From: Polynucleobacter sp. MWH-Loch1C5
GTDB taxonomy: Bacteria > Pseudomonadota > Gammaproteobacteria > Burkholderiales > Burkholderiaceae
DNA length: 64,000 nt
Direction of reading: 5' to 3'
Assembly: GCF_018881775.1 (NCBI RefSeq)
Contig: NZ_JACVPR010000001.1
Location: 620,001 to 684,000 of the forward strand
Below, piece after piece: positions 8,536-17,414 of the stretch. The notes below the pieces were generated by a model. That model searched no databases, was not told where the DNA came from, and saw only the letters and a list, made by a program, of their open reading frames with translations. Position 1 is the first letter of the stretch. Each line of letters opens with the position of its first letter. Both the position numbers and the translations under genes were made by a program.

Positions 8536-9363
8536 TTAGCGTTTCGTTAAACCATAGGGCAGTTGGCGTTCAGGAATACCGGCCATACGGGCAAACAATT
8601 CCCAATCGAAGTGAATTCCGGGATCTGTTTTTCTACCTGGTGCCACATCACTATGCCCCGCGTAAGCCGCAATTGGATATTTTGCTGACAGTGCACTCAC
8701 TAAATCTTTGAGGCTAGCGTATTGCGCAGGCTGAAAAGGTAAATCATCAGTTCCTTCTAGCTCGATACCAATCGAAAAATCATTGCAACGTTCACGCCCA
8801 AAGAAATCAGAAACGCCCGCGTGCCAAGCTCTGTGCTCTGTAGAAACAAATTGCTGCACGCGGCCATCACGATAAATTAAAAAATGACTAGAAACCTCTC
8901 GATTGGCGATCTCTTTAAAGTAAGGGTGAGCATTAGGATCTAGGCGATTTTGGAAAAAATCAGCAATGTAGCCATGACCGAACTGGCCAGGAGGCAAGCT
9001 AATGTGATGAATCAAGACTAGCTCAACGGGCATATGCTCAGGACGCGCATCGAAGTTCGGAGATGAAACATGCTCTGCCATGCCCCACCAGCCCTTGGGG
9101 TCAATGGCTTGACGATGAGCTTTTGAGCAATAGGCCCCATCCCCTGAACCTTCTTCAAAACGAACTTGGCAATAAGGACATTGGATCATCGCCTTAGGTG
9201 ATTGGGCTGCCTGTGTGGTTGAAGGATGGTTATTTGTCCCTGTGCTAGGACGATGACCCTGCTGGGTAGGATTCTTTTTCGGCTGAACTTGTTTTTTTAT
9301 TTGGGTATGACGCCACCAAATGATGAGCCCAATCATGATGAGGGCAAACAGTAACCATTTCAT
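8536..9363 (-). CDS. ampD: N-acetyl-anhydromuramyl-L-alanine amidase with N-terminal membrane anchor and zinc ribbon
   Basis: A 275-residue protein. Residues about 90-275 are an AmpD-type amidase_2 domain, which removes the stem peptide from recycled anhydromuropeptides: LIHHISLPPG with zinc ligand His119, catalytic Glu201, and GHSDVAPGRKTDPG with His237, Lys245 and Asp247 at E. coli-like spacing. Unlike ordinary cytosolic AmpD of about 185 residues, it begins with a membrane segment (1-17). A polar linker and a Cys62-X2-Cys65-X13-Cys79-X3-His83 zinc motif follow, resembling the small PP0621-family protein whose gene sits next to ampD in relatives. The frame is continuous, so this looks like a gene fusion. 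It overlaps the upstream ccsA-like gene by 4 bp (ATGA). Confidence 0.9.
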   Translation of the reverse strand: MKWLLFALIMIGLIIWWRHTQIKKQVQPKKNPTQQGHRPSTGTNNHPSTTQAAQSPKAMIQCPYCQVRFEEGSGDGAYCSKAHRQAIDPKGWWGMAEHVSSPNFDARPEHMPVELVLIHHISLPPGQFGHGYIADFFQNRLDPNAHPYFKEIANREVSSHFLIYRDGRVQQFVSTEHRAWHAGVSDFFGRERCNDFSIGIELEGTDDLPFQPAQYASLKDLVSALSAKYPIAAYAGHSDVAPGRKTDPGIHFDWELFARMAGIPERQLPYGLTKR

Positions 9364-10223
9364 CGTGCGATCAAGACCTCGAGAACAAAACGGCTACCTA
9401 CATAAGCTAATAAGAGCACTCCAAATGAACCTAAGACCCAACGAATGGCACTCAAACCCCGTAGACCAATACGCCAACGGGCAATCAATAGACCGGCAAA
9501 CATCAACCAAGACAAAATGCCAAAGACAGTTTTATGGTCCCAACGCAATGGCTGTCCGAATAAGGTCTGGCTAAAGAACACCCCAGAAAATACGGTGAGT
9601 GTGAGTAAGACAAAGCCGGCTATCAAGATACGGAACAAGATATGTTCCATACTGAGTAAGGGTGGCAAGCGGTCTACCCAACGTGTAAAGAAATTCGCTT
9701 GTCCTTGCATACGTAAATGCAAACGACGATCTTGCCAATGCATCAAGATCGCGTGTAGCGCCGCAAGGCTGAGTAGACCATAAGCAATATTCGCGACAAT
9801 GAAATGCGCCCTAAACCAAGGATCGTGTACAGCACGCTCTGACAATAAATGCCCCTCAAAAAGACCGGGCAGCAGGCTACAGACAGCGGCAGCCAAAAGA
9901 ATCAGAACACGCAGACCTTTCATTGGCAGATACCAACTCTCAAACCAGAAGAAAGTCACACCAATCCAAGCCATGGCCGATAAAGCTTGGGCAAAACCAA
10001 ATATAAATCCTGCGGAAGTGAAAATAGATTCATGCAGAATGTAGCCATGCAAGAGAATCAGAGGCAATAAAACCCATTGTGAGAAACCTGCCGTAGCAGT
10101 CGTTGCGCCCACTGGCCCCTCGGTCTGACTTGCATAGATACGGGTTTCTTTCCAGAAAAACAGGAAATAAAGTAAAGCAGGTAACCAAGCGGCTCCGGAG
10201 TGGCCTAAAATATTCATATTCAC
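9360..10223 (-). CDS. CcsA/HemX-type cytochrome c assembly family membrane protein
   Basis: A 287-residue protein with about eight hydrophobic segments. It resembles the CcsA/YpjD/HemX family that betaproteobacteria often carry next to ffh. The family handles haem at the membrane for cytochrome c maturation or related steps. Conserved-looking features are a WxTFFWFESW segment and a C-terminal DHKTVFGILSWLMFAGLLI with the family-type histidine. The exact role is not established. It starts at 10223, is divergent from ffh only 14 bp away, and is translationally coupled to the ampD-like gene downstream. Confidence 0.8.
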   Translation of the reverse strand: MNMNILGHSGAAWLPALLYFLFFWKETRIYASQTEGPVGATTATAGFSQWVLLPLILLHGYILHESIFTSAGFIFGFAQALSAMAWIGVTFFWFESWYLPMKGLRVLILLAAAVCSLLPGLFEGHLLSERAVHDPWFRAHFIVANIAYGLLSLAALHAILMHWQDRRLHLRMQGQANFFTRWVDRLPPLLSMEHILFRILIAGFVLLTLTVFSGVFFSQTLFGQPLRWDHKTVFGILSWLMFAGLLIARWRIGLRGLSAIRWVLGSFGVLLLAYVGSRFVLEVLIAR

Positions 10224-10237
10224 AGTTTAATACCCCT

Positions 10238-11602
10238 ATGTTCCAAAATCTAACAGATCGTTTAGGCCGCGTCATAAAAACCATGCGGGGTCAGGCCAGA
10301 TTGACCGAAAGCAACACCGCAGAAATGTTGCGTGAGGTCCGCCTCGCTTTGCTCGAAGCCGATGTGGCCCTACCCGTTATCAAAGAACTGATTGGCCGTA
10401 TTAAAGATAAAGCCCTCGGTGAGGAAGTGGTTGGCAGCCTCACACCAGGTCAAGCCTTGGTCGGTGTCGTACAAAAAGAACTGTGCGCCATCATGGGCGA
10501 AGGGGTGCAAGGACAGCTGAATCTCGCTGCGCAACCGCCTGCAGTGATTTTGATGGCTGGTCTTCAGGGTGCGGGTAAAACCACATCGGTCGCCAAACTG
10601 GCGAAGTGGTTAAAAGATACGCAAAAGAAAAAAGTGCTCACAGTGTCCTGTGACGTCTATCGTCCAGCGGCGATCGCTCAGCTCAAAACCGTTTCCGAAC
10701 AAGTCGGGGTTGATTTTTTCCCCAGCTCAGAAAATGATCAGCCAACAGCCATTGCTCAAGGCGCTCTTGATTGGGCCAAACGCCACTACCACGATGTCCT
10801 GATCGTCGATACCGCGGGTCGTCTCGGTATAGACGAGGCGATGATGCAAGAAATTGCTCAACTGCATAAAACTCTCACACCGATTGAAACACTATTTGTA
10901 GTCGATGCCATGTTGGGTCAAGATGCCGTGAATACGGCAAAGGCTTTCCATGAAACCTTGCCATTGACCGGTGTGATTCTGACCAAGCTGGATGGCGATG
11001 CGCGTGGTGGTGCTGCTCTATCCGTGAAACACATCACGGGTGTACCGATTAAATTTGCTGGTGTTGCCGAAAAGCTCGATGGCCTAGAACCCTTTGATCC
11101 AGAACGGATGGCCAATCGCATCTTGGGCATGGGCGATATTCTGGCCTTGGTTGAGCAAGCACAAAAAACAGTAGATATCGAACAAGCTCAAAAGCTTGCC
11201 GAAAAAGTTAAAAAAGGTGGTTTTGATCTCAATGACTACCGCATGCAGATCAGTCAAATGCGCCAGATGGGTGGTTTAAGTAACCTCATTGATAAGCTAC
11301 CCGCGCAAATGGCACAAGCCGCACAAAAAGCCGATATGGGTCTTGCTGAAAAACAAGTCCGTCGCACCCAAGGCATCATCGATAGCATGACACCAGAAGA
11401 GCGTCGTAAACCTGAACTCCTCAAAGCAAGCCGCAAGCGTCGCATCGCAGCGGGTGCCGGTGTACAAGTTCAAGAAGTCAATCGCATGTTGGCGCAATTT
11501 GAACAAATGCAAGGCATGATGAAACAGTTTAAAGGTGGCAAGATGGCTCGTATGATGAGTGGTTTTGCTGCCAAAGGCATGGGCGGGATGTTCAAGAAAT
11601 AA
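10238..11602 (+). CDS. ffh: Signal recognition particle GTPase
   Basis: A 454-residue Ffh that binds signal peptides of nascent membrane proteins with 4.5S RNA and docks with FtsY. The N domain is followed by the G domain with GLQGAGKTT (P-loop), DTAGR and TKLDGDARGG. The C-terminal M domain is Met-rich with MQGMMKQFKGGKMARMM near the end. The start at MFQNLTDRLGR (10238) matches the family N-terminus; upstream codons in the same frame belong to the divergent ccsA-like gene. The stop codon overlaps the first bases of a terminator hairpin. Confidence 0.97.
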   Translation: MFQNLTDRLGRVIKTMRGQARLTESNTAEMLREVRLALLEADVALPVIKELIGRIKDKALGEEVVGSLTPGQALVGVVQKELCAIMGEGVQGQLNLAAQPPAVILMAGLQGAGKTTSVAKLAKWLKDTQKKKVLTVSCDVYRPAAIAQLKTVSEQVGVDFFPSSENDQPTAIAQGALDWAKRHYHDVLIVDTAGRLGIDEAMMQEIAQLHKTLTPIETLFVVDAMLGQDAVNTAKAFHETLPLTGVILTKLDGDARGGAALSVKHITGVPIKFAGVAEKLDGLEPFDPERMANRILGMGDILALVEQAQKTVDIEQAQKLAEKVKKGGFDLNDYRMQISQMRQMGGLSNLIDKLPAQMAQAAQKADMGLAEKQVRRTQGIIDSMTPEERRKPELLKASRKRRIAAGAGVQVQEVNRMLAQFEQMQGMMKQFKGGKMARMMSGFAAKGMGGMFKK

Positions 11603-11625
11603 TCCCTGCAACTTATGCAGGGATT
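11601..11625. terminator. Hairpin after ffh, shared with convergent proS
   Basis: A perfect 10-bp stem, AATCCCTGCA / TGCAGGGATT, encloses a 5-base loop. It is followed on plus by ATTGAGTTTTTACTT, so the T tract is slightly displaced. It begins inside the ffh stop codon and lies 9 bp from the proS stop. Confidence 0.75.
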
Positions 11626-11634
11626 ATTGAGTTT

Positions 11635-13365
11635 TTACTTCTGCGCTGAAGTAATCGTTGCTGTAATGATTTTGATTGCATCTGCAAGTGCAATACTTTG
11701 GGCCTCACTCGCCGTGCGTGCTTGGAATTCAATTTGCCCGTCTTTCAAGCCACGCTCACCCACCACGACTCGGTAAGGTACGCCAATCAGTTCCCAATCA
11801 GCAAACATCGCACCGGGTCGTAAATTACGATCATCCACAATCACTTCAATACCAGCCGCTGTTAGCTGATCATGTAATTGATCGACGGTTTTCTTGACTT
11901 CTTCGGAACGGTCGTAGGCCATGGGGCAGATAACCACTTGGAATGGCGCAATCGAGAGTGGCCAAATAATGCCCTTCTCATCAAAACATTGCTCAATCGC
12001 AGCACCCAATAAACGCGTCACACCAATTCCGTAACAACCCATCACCATCGGCTGGGTTTGGCCTTTTTCATCCAAGAAGACGCAGTTCATCGCCTCCGAA
12101 TAACGTGTGCCCAACTGGAACACGTGACCGACTTCGATACCGCGACAGATTTCTAAAGTCCCTTGACCATCCGGCGAAGCATCCCCTGAAATCACATTAC
12201 GAATATCCGCGACCAGTGGTTCTGGTAAATCACGTCCCCAGTTCACTCCCGTTATGTGATGGCCTTCTTGATTCGCACCACAGACAAAATCATGCATATT
12301 AGCCACAGTTCGATCAGCCACTACCGTGACTGGTTTTTTCAGATGAATCGGTCCAAGATAGCCAGGGGGCGTGCCAAAATGCTCAATGATTTCGGCTTCG
12401 GTCGCAAATCTGAATTCTGTAAGGCCGGGTACTTTTGAAGCTTTCACTTCATTGAGATCATGATCGCCTCTGACTAAGAGCAAGAAAATTTTCACACCAG
12501 CTTCTGACTCAACAGCCAAAACAATCGATTTAACTGTTTGTGTGAGCGACAGGCCCAATAACTTGGCCACATCTTCACACTTACTCGCATTAGGTGTTGG
12601 CACGACCTGCATCGTTTGAGTCGCTGGCGCACGTGTGGCAATCAAAGATAAAGCTTCAGCAGTTTCAATATTGGCGGCATAGTCCGATGTGGGGCAATAA
12701 GCAATCGCATCTTCACCCGTATCAGCAATCACATGGAATTCTTGACTACCCGTGCCACCAATCGCGCCATTATCTGCAGCTACCGCACGGTACTTCAAAC
12801 CCAAACGAGTAAAGATGCGGTTATAGGCATCAAACATCTTGGCATAAGAAGCCTGCATACCCGCTACATCTTTATCAAAGGAGTAAGCATCCTTCATTGA
12901 GAACTCACGGCCACGCATGACACCAAAACGTGGGCGACGCTCATCTCTGAACTTCGTCTGAATCTGATAAAAGTTCACTGGTAACTGCTTATAGCTCTTG
13001 ATCTCGTGACGAGCGATATCGGTAACGACCTCTTCTGAAGTCGGCTGAATCAAAAAGTCACGATCATGACGGTCTTTAATACGCAAAAGCTCAGGCCCCA
13101 TCTTTTCCCAACGCCCCGTCTCTTGCCAAAGTTCGGCAGGTTGAATCACAGGCATGAGTAATTCAATAGCGCCTGCGCGATCCATCTCTTCACGAATAAT
13201 ATTTTCGACTTTACGGATGACTCTCAAGCCCATGGGCATGTAGTTATAGATACCCGCACCGAGTTTACGGATCATGCCCGCGCGCATCATCAACTGATGC
13301 GACACAATTTCAGCGTCTGCTGGGGCATCTTTTAAGGTACTGATAAAAAATTGCGAAGCTTTCAT
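11635..13365 (-). CDS. proS: Prolyl-tRNA synthetase, bacterial type
   Basis: A 576-residue class II aminoacyl-tRNA synthetase that charges tRNA-Pro. The length and the order of parts (class II core with [25 protein letters not shown], an inserted editing domain in the middle, then the motif [17 protein letters not shown] and a C-terminal anticodon-binding domain) match the bacterial form that clears mischarged Ala-tRNA-Pro. It starts at [15 protein letters not shown], which fits the family. Divergent from rppH, convergent with ffh. Confidence 0.97.
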   Translation of the reverse strand: MKASQFFISTLKDAPADAEIVSHQLMMRAGMIRKLGAGIYNYMPMGLRVIRKVENIIREEMDRAGAIELLMPVIQPAELWQETGRWEKMGPELLRIKDRHDRDFLIQPTSEEVVTDIARHEIKSYKQLPVNFYQIQTKFRDERRPRFGVMRGREFSMKDAYSFDKDVAGMQASYAKMFDAYNRIFTRLGLKYRAVAADNGAIGGTGSQEFHVIADTGEDAIAYCPTSDYAANIETAEALSLIATRAPATQTMQVVPTPNASKCEDVAKLLGLSLTQTVKSIVLAVESEAGVKIFLLLVRGDHDLNEVKASKVPGLTEFRFATEAEIIEHFGTPPGYLGPIHLKKPVTVVADRTVANMHDFVCGANQEGHHITGVNWGRDLPEPLVADIRNVISGDASPDGQGTLEICRGIEVGHVFQLGTRYSEAMNCVFLDEKGQTQPMVMGCYGIGVTRLLGAAIEQCFDEKGIIWPLSIAPFQVVICPMAYDRSEEVKKTVDQLHDQLTAAGIEVIVDDRNLRPGAMFADWELIGVPYRVVVGERGLKDGQIEFQARTASEAQSIALADAIKIITATITSAQK

Positions 13366-13400
13366 GAGAAATTCGTTTCTTTAAATGGTTAGGGTATCGC

Positions 13401-13406
13401 TATAAT
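13401..13406 (+). promoter_or_regulatory. Possible -10 element for rppH
   Basis: A perfect TATAAT lies 43 bp upstream of the rppH start in the 83-bp gap between divergent proS and rppH. No good -35 is seen at the usual distance, so the call is tentative. Confidence 0.4.
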
Positions 13407-13448
13407 CAAGATATTGATTTTAAAGGATTAAGGGATTAAGGCAGGAAT

Positions 13449-14048
13449 ATGCTCGACAGAGAAGGGTATCGACCCAACGTCGGCATCGTTCTTCTCAATC
13501 AACGCAATGAAGTGTTCTGGGGCAAACGAGTTGGACAGCATTCTTGGCAATTTCCTCAAGGCGGCATCCAACATGGTGAAAATCCTGAACAAGCGATGTA
13601 TCGTGAGTTGCATGAGGAGATCGGTCTAGCGCCGCAGCACGTTCAAATTATTGGACGTACACGTGAATGGCTACGTTATGACGTGCCAGAGGAATTCCTG
13701 CGTCGTAGCCAAAATCTGCGTTCTGCCACTGGTAAACCTAGAGCGAGCTATCGTGGCCAAAAACAGATCTGGTTCTTACTCAGAATGGTCGGCAGAGATA
13801 GTGACATCAGTTTAAGAGCTACGGATCACCCTGAGTTTGATGCCTGGCGTTGGAGCCCCTATTGGGTACCACTGGATGTGGTGATTGATTTCAAACGCGA
13901 AGTCTATCAACTTGCACTCTCAGAGTTAGCCCGCTATTTATCACGCAACAGAAAAATGAGTATGTTGCCTTGGGGTAGTGATCTCGAATTACCTCGCTTT
14001 GGCATCAAAGCCCCACGTAAAAATTCCTCAGAAGGACATGAGTCATGA
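13449..14048 (+). CDS. rppH: RNA pyrophosphohydrolase
   Basis: A 199-residue Nudix hydrolase that removes pyrophosphate from the 5' end of triphosphorylated RNA and so triggers decay by RNase E. The N-terminus [17 protein letters not shown] and the Nudix box spanning residues 38-60 (GG-x5-E-x7-REL-x2-E-x-GL type) are typical. A basic C-terminal extension follows the Nudix fold. The stop overlaps the start of the CNP1-like gene by ATGA, so they are translationally coupled. Confidence 0.95.
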   Translation: MLDREGYRPNVGIVLLNQRNEVFWGKRVGQHSWQFPQGGIQHGENPEQAMYRELHEEIGLAPQHVQIIGRTREWLRYDVPEEFLRRSQNLRSATGKPRASYRGQKQIWFLLRMVGRDSDISLRATDHPEFDAWRWSPYWVPLDVVIDFKREVYQLALSELARYLSRNRKMSMLPWGSDLELPRFGIKAPRKNSSEGHES

Positions 14049-14557
14049 AAAAAATACTATTTGGCTTGTGCTTCATGCAATGTCTCAGCTCTTTAGCATT
14101 GGCACAATACAAAACTCTGGATCCTAACGACGCCAATGATCCCGATGCGCCACGCGTTTGGTCAGAAGTCGACATAGAGCTACCTAAAGAAGGGCCTTCG
14201 AATGATTTACGCCCTTTTTATGTTTCCAATACAACAACTCTAAGCTTTGCGATTGATGCTAAAAGCTTAAGTATTGGTCAAGATGATGTGATTCGCTATA
14301 TTGTTGTCATTACTAGCCCGAGTGGTGCTCAGCAAGCTACCTATGAAGGTATTCGCTGCGAAAAATATGAGTCTCGTCACTACGCGACCTATCAAATCTC
14401 AGAAAAAAAATGGGTCAGAAATCCCTACAGCAAATGGGAAATTATTCACGGCGGTAGCCGCAACCGTTACCACGCAGCTTTGGTGCAAGATGCTTTTTGT
14501 GATTTTAAAAATCCAAGAAGAAATCGCGAAGAAATCCTACGTTTACTCAAACCTTAA
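14045..14557 (+). CDS. CNP1-like family exported protein
   Basis: A 170-residue protein with an N-terminal signal peptide (about 1-21, cut near LALA/Q) followed by a region matching my recollection of the CNP1-like family: [16 protein letters not shown] near the start, then [15 protein letters not shown] and [13 protein letters not shown] with two cysteines that could form a disulfide. The family is periplasmic and of unknown function, and in Burkholderiales it often sits near rppH and proB. It overlaps rppH by 4 bp and converges with proB across 7 bp. Confidence 0.8.
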   Translation: MKKILFGLCFMQCLSSLALAQYKTLDPNDANDPDAPRVWSEVDIELPKEGPSNDLRPFYVSNTTTLSFAIDAKSLSIGQDDVIRYIVVITSPSGAQQATYEGIRCEKYESRHYATYQISEKKWVRNPYSKWEIIHGGSRNRYHAALVQDAFCDFKNPRRNREEILRLLKP

Positions 14558-14566
14558 CAAGGTTTT
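14549..14566. terminator. Short hairpin between convergent CNP1-like gene and proB
   Basis: The 7-bp stem AAACCTT-AAC-AAGGTTT spans both stop codons. It is AT-rich and has a weak T tract, so it is only a possible bidirectional terminator. Confidence 0.4.
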
Positions 14567-15356
14567 AGTGGTTCGCTAGCAACTGCGTGCCAATCAGCTC
14601 GCCTTCTGCAAGGCGTACCAATACTTGATTTTCAGTGCCATCGGCAATCACGGTATTGGCACCAGATTGCTTGGCTAATTTAGCAGCCAACACTTTGGTC
14701 AACATGCCACCCGTACCAATCGCACTGCCTGAACCGCCCGCCATCACTTCTAACTGGGCATCCCCGGCTTTCGCAGTCTGTATCAGAGTAGCATTCGGAT
14801 TTTTACGTGGATCTTCGCTGTAAAGACCCCCTTGATCAGTCAGAATGATGAGTGCATCAGCTTCAATCAAGTTGGTAACCAAAGCACCTAAAGTATCGTT
14901 GTCACCAAACTTAATTTCATCGGTGACGACTGTGTCATTCTCATTAATGATAGGTACCACACCCATCTTGAGGAGCGTCAAGAGAGTCATGCGGGCATTT
15001 TGATAACGCTGCTCGTCGGCCAAGTCAGCATTCGTCAAAAGAACTTGTGCGGTTTTGATGCCATGTTTAGCAAAACAAGTTTCATAAACTTGCACCAAGC
15101 CCATTTGGCCAACAGCTGCTGCAGCTTGTAACTCATGTATATCTGTGGGGCGTTTTTGCCAACCCAGGCGCTGCATGCCTTCCGCAATAGCGCCAGAACT
15201 CACCATCACGACTTGCTTACCCATTTGTCGCAGTTTTGCCATTTGCTCAGCCCAACGACCAATCGCGGCATGGTCCAGTCCCTGACCATGATTAGTCACT
15301 AAAGTGGAACCTACTTTGACAACGACACAATTTGCTTCTTGAATGGCTTTACGCAC
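14565..15356 (-). CDS. proB: Glutamate 5-kinase without PUA domain
   Basis: A 263-residue ProB that phosphorylates glutamate in the first step of proline synthesis. The amino acid kinase domain is complete: [49 protein letters not shown] and [15 protein letters not shown]. The protein stops at [10 protein letters not shown], just where most proteobacterial ProB proteins (about 370 residues) continue into a PUA domain. Short ProB proteins exist in other lineages and are active, so this is likely functional. The start is GTG at 15356, 35 bp after obgE on the same strand. Confidence 0.93.
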   Translation of the reverse strand: MRKAIQEANCVVVKVGSTLVTNHGQGLDHAAIGRWAEQMAKLRQMGKQVVMVSSGAIAEGMQRLGWQKRPTDIHELQAAAAVGQMGLVQVYETCFAKHGIKTAQVLLTNADLADEQRYQNARMTLLTLLKMGVVPIINENDTVVTDEIKFGDNDTLGALVTNLIEADALIILTDQGGLYSEDPRKNPNATLIQTAKAGDAQLEVMAGGSGSAIGTGGMLTKVLAAKLAKQSGANTVIADGTENQVLVRLAEGELIGTQLLANH

Positions 15357-15391
15357 AATAACCTCTATGCTGTTTTTGATCTTTTTATTGA

Positions 15392-16477
15392 TTAACTATT
15401 AGACTCATCATCGCTAGGCAAAAAACGTACATCTGCTTCTTGTTCTTCTTCAAGATCCCGTGCGGCACGCTTGGCATCTAGGTCTTTCTGAATCGCATAA
15501 CAAAGTTCTTTACAGCCCTCACCGGTCAAGGCAGAAATCTCAAAGACAGGGCCCTTCCAAGCAAATGCTTTCACGAATTTTTTAATCCGCTCAGCACGCT
15601 CTTCAGCAGGAATCATGTCGACTTTATTCAGAACCAACCAGCGTGGTTTGGAATATAAATCTTCATCATATTTTTTGAGCTCATTCACAATCGCTTTAGC
15701 TTCAGCCACCGTATCGATGTTTTCATCAAAGGGGGCCATATCCACCAAATGCAAAAGTAAGTTCGTTCTCTGTAAATGCTTTAAGAAACGGTGACCTAAA
15801 CCAGCACCTTCAGCCGCACCCTCAATCAAACCCGGAATATCAGCAATCACAAAACTTTTTTCATGGCTGACTCGGACTACACCTAAATTAGGATGCAAGG
15901 TAGTGAATGGATAGTCTGCAATCTTCGGTCTAGCATTCGAGACTGCGGTAATGAATGTGGACTTACCCGCATTAGGCATACCCAATAAACCCACATCCGC
16001 CAAAACTTTCAGTTCAAGTCTGAGCTTACGTTCTTCGCCCGGCAGACCATTGGTCTTTTGACGCGGTGCGCGATTCGTACTGCTCTTAAAGTGCAAATTA
16101 CCCCAACCCCCTGCACCGCCCTTAGCGAGGCAAAGTCTTTGTCCGTGGTAAGTTAAATCAGCAATGACATCTTCTGTTTCACTGTCATAAATAATCGTGC
16201 CAACTGGCATGCGCAATTCAATATCTTCACCGGCTTTGCCATAACAGTCAGAACCACGACCAGGTTCACCGTTTTGCGCTAAATGTTTTTTTGCATAGCG
16301 ATAGTCAACGAGGGTATTGATATTGCGATCAGCAATGGCATACACGCTGCCACCACGACCGCCGTCACCGCCGTCTGGACCACCGAACTCAATGAATTTT
16401 TCACGGCGCATAGAAGCGCTACCGGAACCACCGTGGCCGGCCACAACTTCAATACGGGCTTCGTCAATAAATTTCAT
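15392..16477 (-). CDS. obgE: Obg-family GTPase
   Basis: A 361-residue ObgE/CgtA, an essential GTPase that binds the 50S subunit. The Gly-rich Obg fold (1 to about 158; [23 protein letters not shown]) precedes the G domain with [19 protein letters not shown] and LNKVDM, and a short acidic C-terminal tail. It follows rplU-rpmA on the same strand, the usual bacterial order, though a terminator lies between them. Confidence 0.97.
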   Translation of the reverse strand: MKFIDEARIEVVAGHGGSGSASMRREKFIEFGGPDGGDGGRGGSVYAIADRNINTLVDYRYAKKHLAQNGEPGRGSDCYGKAGEDIELRMPVGTIIYDSETEDVIADLTYHGQRLCLAKGGAGGWGNLHFKSSTNRAPRQKTNGLPGEERKLRLELKVLADVGLLGMPNAGKSTFITAVSNARPKIADYPFTTLHPNLGVVRVSHEKSFVIADIPGLIEGAAEGAGLGHRFLKHLQRTNLLLHLVDMAPFDENIDTVAEAKAIVNELKKYDEDLYSKPRWLVLNKVDMIPAEERAERIKKFVKAFAWKGPVFEISALTGEGCKELCYAIQKDLDAKRAARDLEEEQEADVRFLPSDDESNS

Positions 16478-16521
16478 GAGTGACTGACTTACTTTCTAGG
16501 TCTATACAATTTTCTAATCAA

Positions 16522-16549
16522 TAAAAAAGGCCTCGCTTGGCGAGGCCTT
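16522..16549 (-). terminator. Terminator after rplU-rpmA
   Basis: A 9-bp stem, AAGGCCTCG / CGAGGCCTT, with a 5-base loop. On the minus strand it is followed by a run of T (AAAAAA on plus at 16523-16528). It separates rpmA from obgE. Confidence 0.85.
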
Positions 16550-16590
16550 ATTCTGAGTTGAGTGTCTTAGTTCAATTCAGTTAAGGCGAA

Positions 16591-16851
16591 TTAAGCACGC
16601 GGCAAAACAGATACGACTGCTTTTTTGCCAGCGCCTTTAACGCCAAATTGAACATGACCATCTACCAATGCAAACAATGTGTGGTCTTTGCCACAACCTA
16701 CGTTTACACCAGGATGAACACGTGTACCGCGTTGACGCACGATAATGCCACCGGCATTAATTGCTTGACCGCCATACACTTTTACACCTAAACGTTTTGA
16801 CTCGGAATCACGACCGTTGCGCGTGGAACCGCCACCTTTTTTCTGTGCCAT
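16591..16851 (-). CDS. rpmA: Large-subunit ribosomal protein L27
   Basis: An 86-residue L27 with the expected N-terminus [20 protein letters not shown], whose flexible tail reaches the peptidyl transferase centre, and the core GSI-like [15 protein letters not shown]. It starts directly with MA and shows no N-terminal extension of the kind cleaved in Firmicutes. It lies 21 bp after rplU. Confidence 0.98.
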   Translation of the reverse strand: MAQKKGGGSTRNGRDSESKRLGVKVYGGQAINAGGIIVRQRGTRVHPGVNVGCGKDHTLFALVDGHVQFGVKGAGKKAVVSVLPRA

Positions 16852-16872
16852 TTTTTACTCCGTTCTACCTGC

Positions 16873-17184
16873 TTAGGCTTTAATGGTGTTAATCAAGATC
16901 TCAGTAAAGTTCTGACGATGACCTTGACGCTTTTGATAGTGCTTACGTCTGCGCATCTTAAAAATCTTTACTTTGTCATGACGACCTTGTGCGACAACAG
17001 TGGCTTTAACAGCAGCACCTGCAACCAGAGGTTCACCAATCTTGAGTGACTCGCCCTCGCCGACGGCAAGAACCTGGTCCAAAGTGATTTCGCTGCCAAC
17101 GTCCGCCGGTATCTGTTCTATTTTCAATTTTTCGCCAGCAGCAACCTTATATTGTTTGCCACCGGTTTTTATGACCGCGTACAT
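16873..17184 (-). CDS. rplU: Large-subunit ribosomal protein L21
   Basis: A 103-residue L21 that binds 23S r[17 protein letters not shown] at the N-terminus and [16 protein letters not shown] near the C-terminus are diagnostic. First gene of the rplU-rpmA operon, with a near-consensus promoter and a hairpin in its short leader. Confidence 0.98.
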   Translation of the reverse strand: MYAVIKTGGKQYKVAAGEKLKIEQIPADVGSEITLDQVLAVGEGESLKIGEPLVAGAAVKATVVAQGRHDKVKIFKMRRRKHYQKRQGHRQNFTEILINTIKA

Positions 17185-17207
17185 ATAGAAATCTTTCTTT
17201 AGTTACC

Positions 17208-17230
17208 TCTAGCAACCCCATGTCGCTAGA
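17208..17230 (-). promoter_or_regulatory. Hairpin at the 5' end of the rplU leader
   Basis: TCTAGC-N11-GCTAGA forms a 6-bp stem beginning about 3 nt after the predicted transcription start. It could stabilise the mRNA or be bound by a ribosomal protein; neither is shown by sequence alone. Confidence 0.4.
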
Positions 17231-17239
17231 TAGCCTTAG

Positions 17240-17268
17240 ATTATAGCCCTAGCCTTATTTCTAGTCAA
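17240..17268 (-). promoter_or_regulatory. Sigma-70 promoter of rplU-rpmA
   Basis: On the minus strand TTGACT (-35, 17263-17268), a 17-bp spacer and a perfect TATAAT (-10, 17240-17245). It is the strongest promoter match I found in the window, with a predicted start near 17233 and a leader of about 49 nt. Confidence 0.88.
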
Positions 17269-17282
17269 AAAGTAGAATCGTG

Positions 17283-17303
17283 TTTTACTAGTGTCTAGTA
17301 AAA
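17283..17303. repeat. Perfect 9-bp inverted repeat upstream of ispB
   Basis: TTTTACTAG-TGT-CTAGTAAAA is a perfect palindrome with a 3-base centre, located between the rplU promoter and ispB. It could be an operator for ispB or a protein-binding site serving both genes. Confidence 0.6.
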
Positions 17304-17414
17304 GCGTTGTTTTTCCATCTATTTATAAAAAATATGATTGAATTCAATGGCTTATATGATGAAAATACGATAAAGAGACCCGATAAGCAGTATCTCAAAC
17401 AGATTAAAAAGTTA

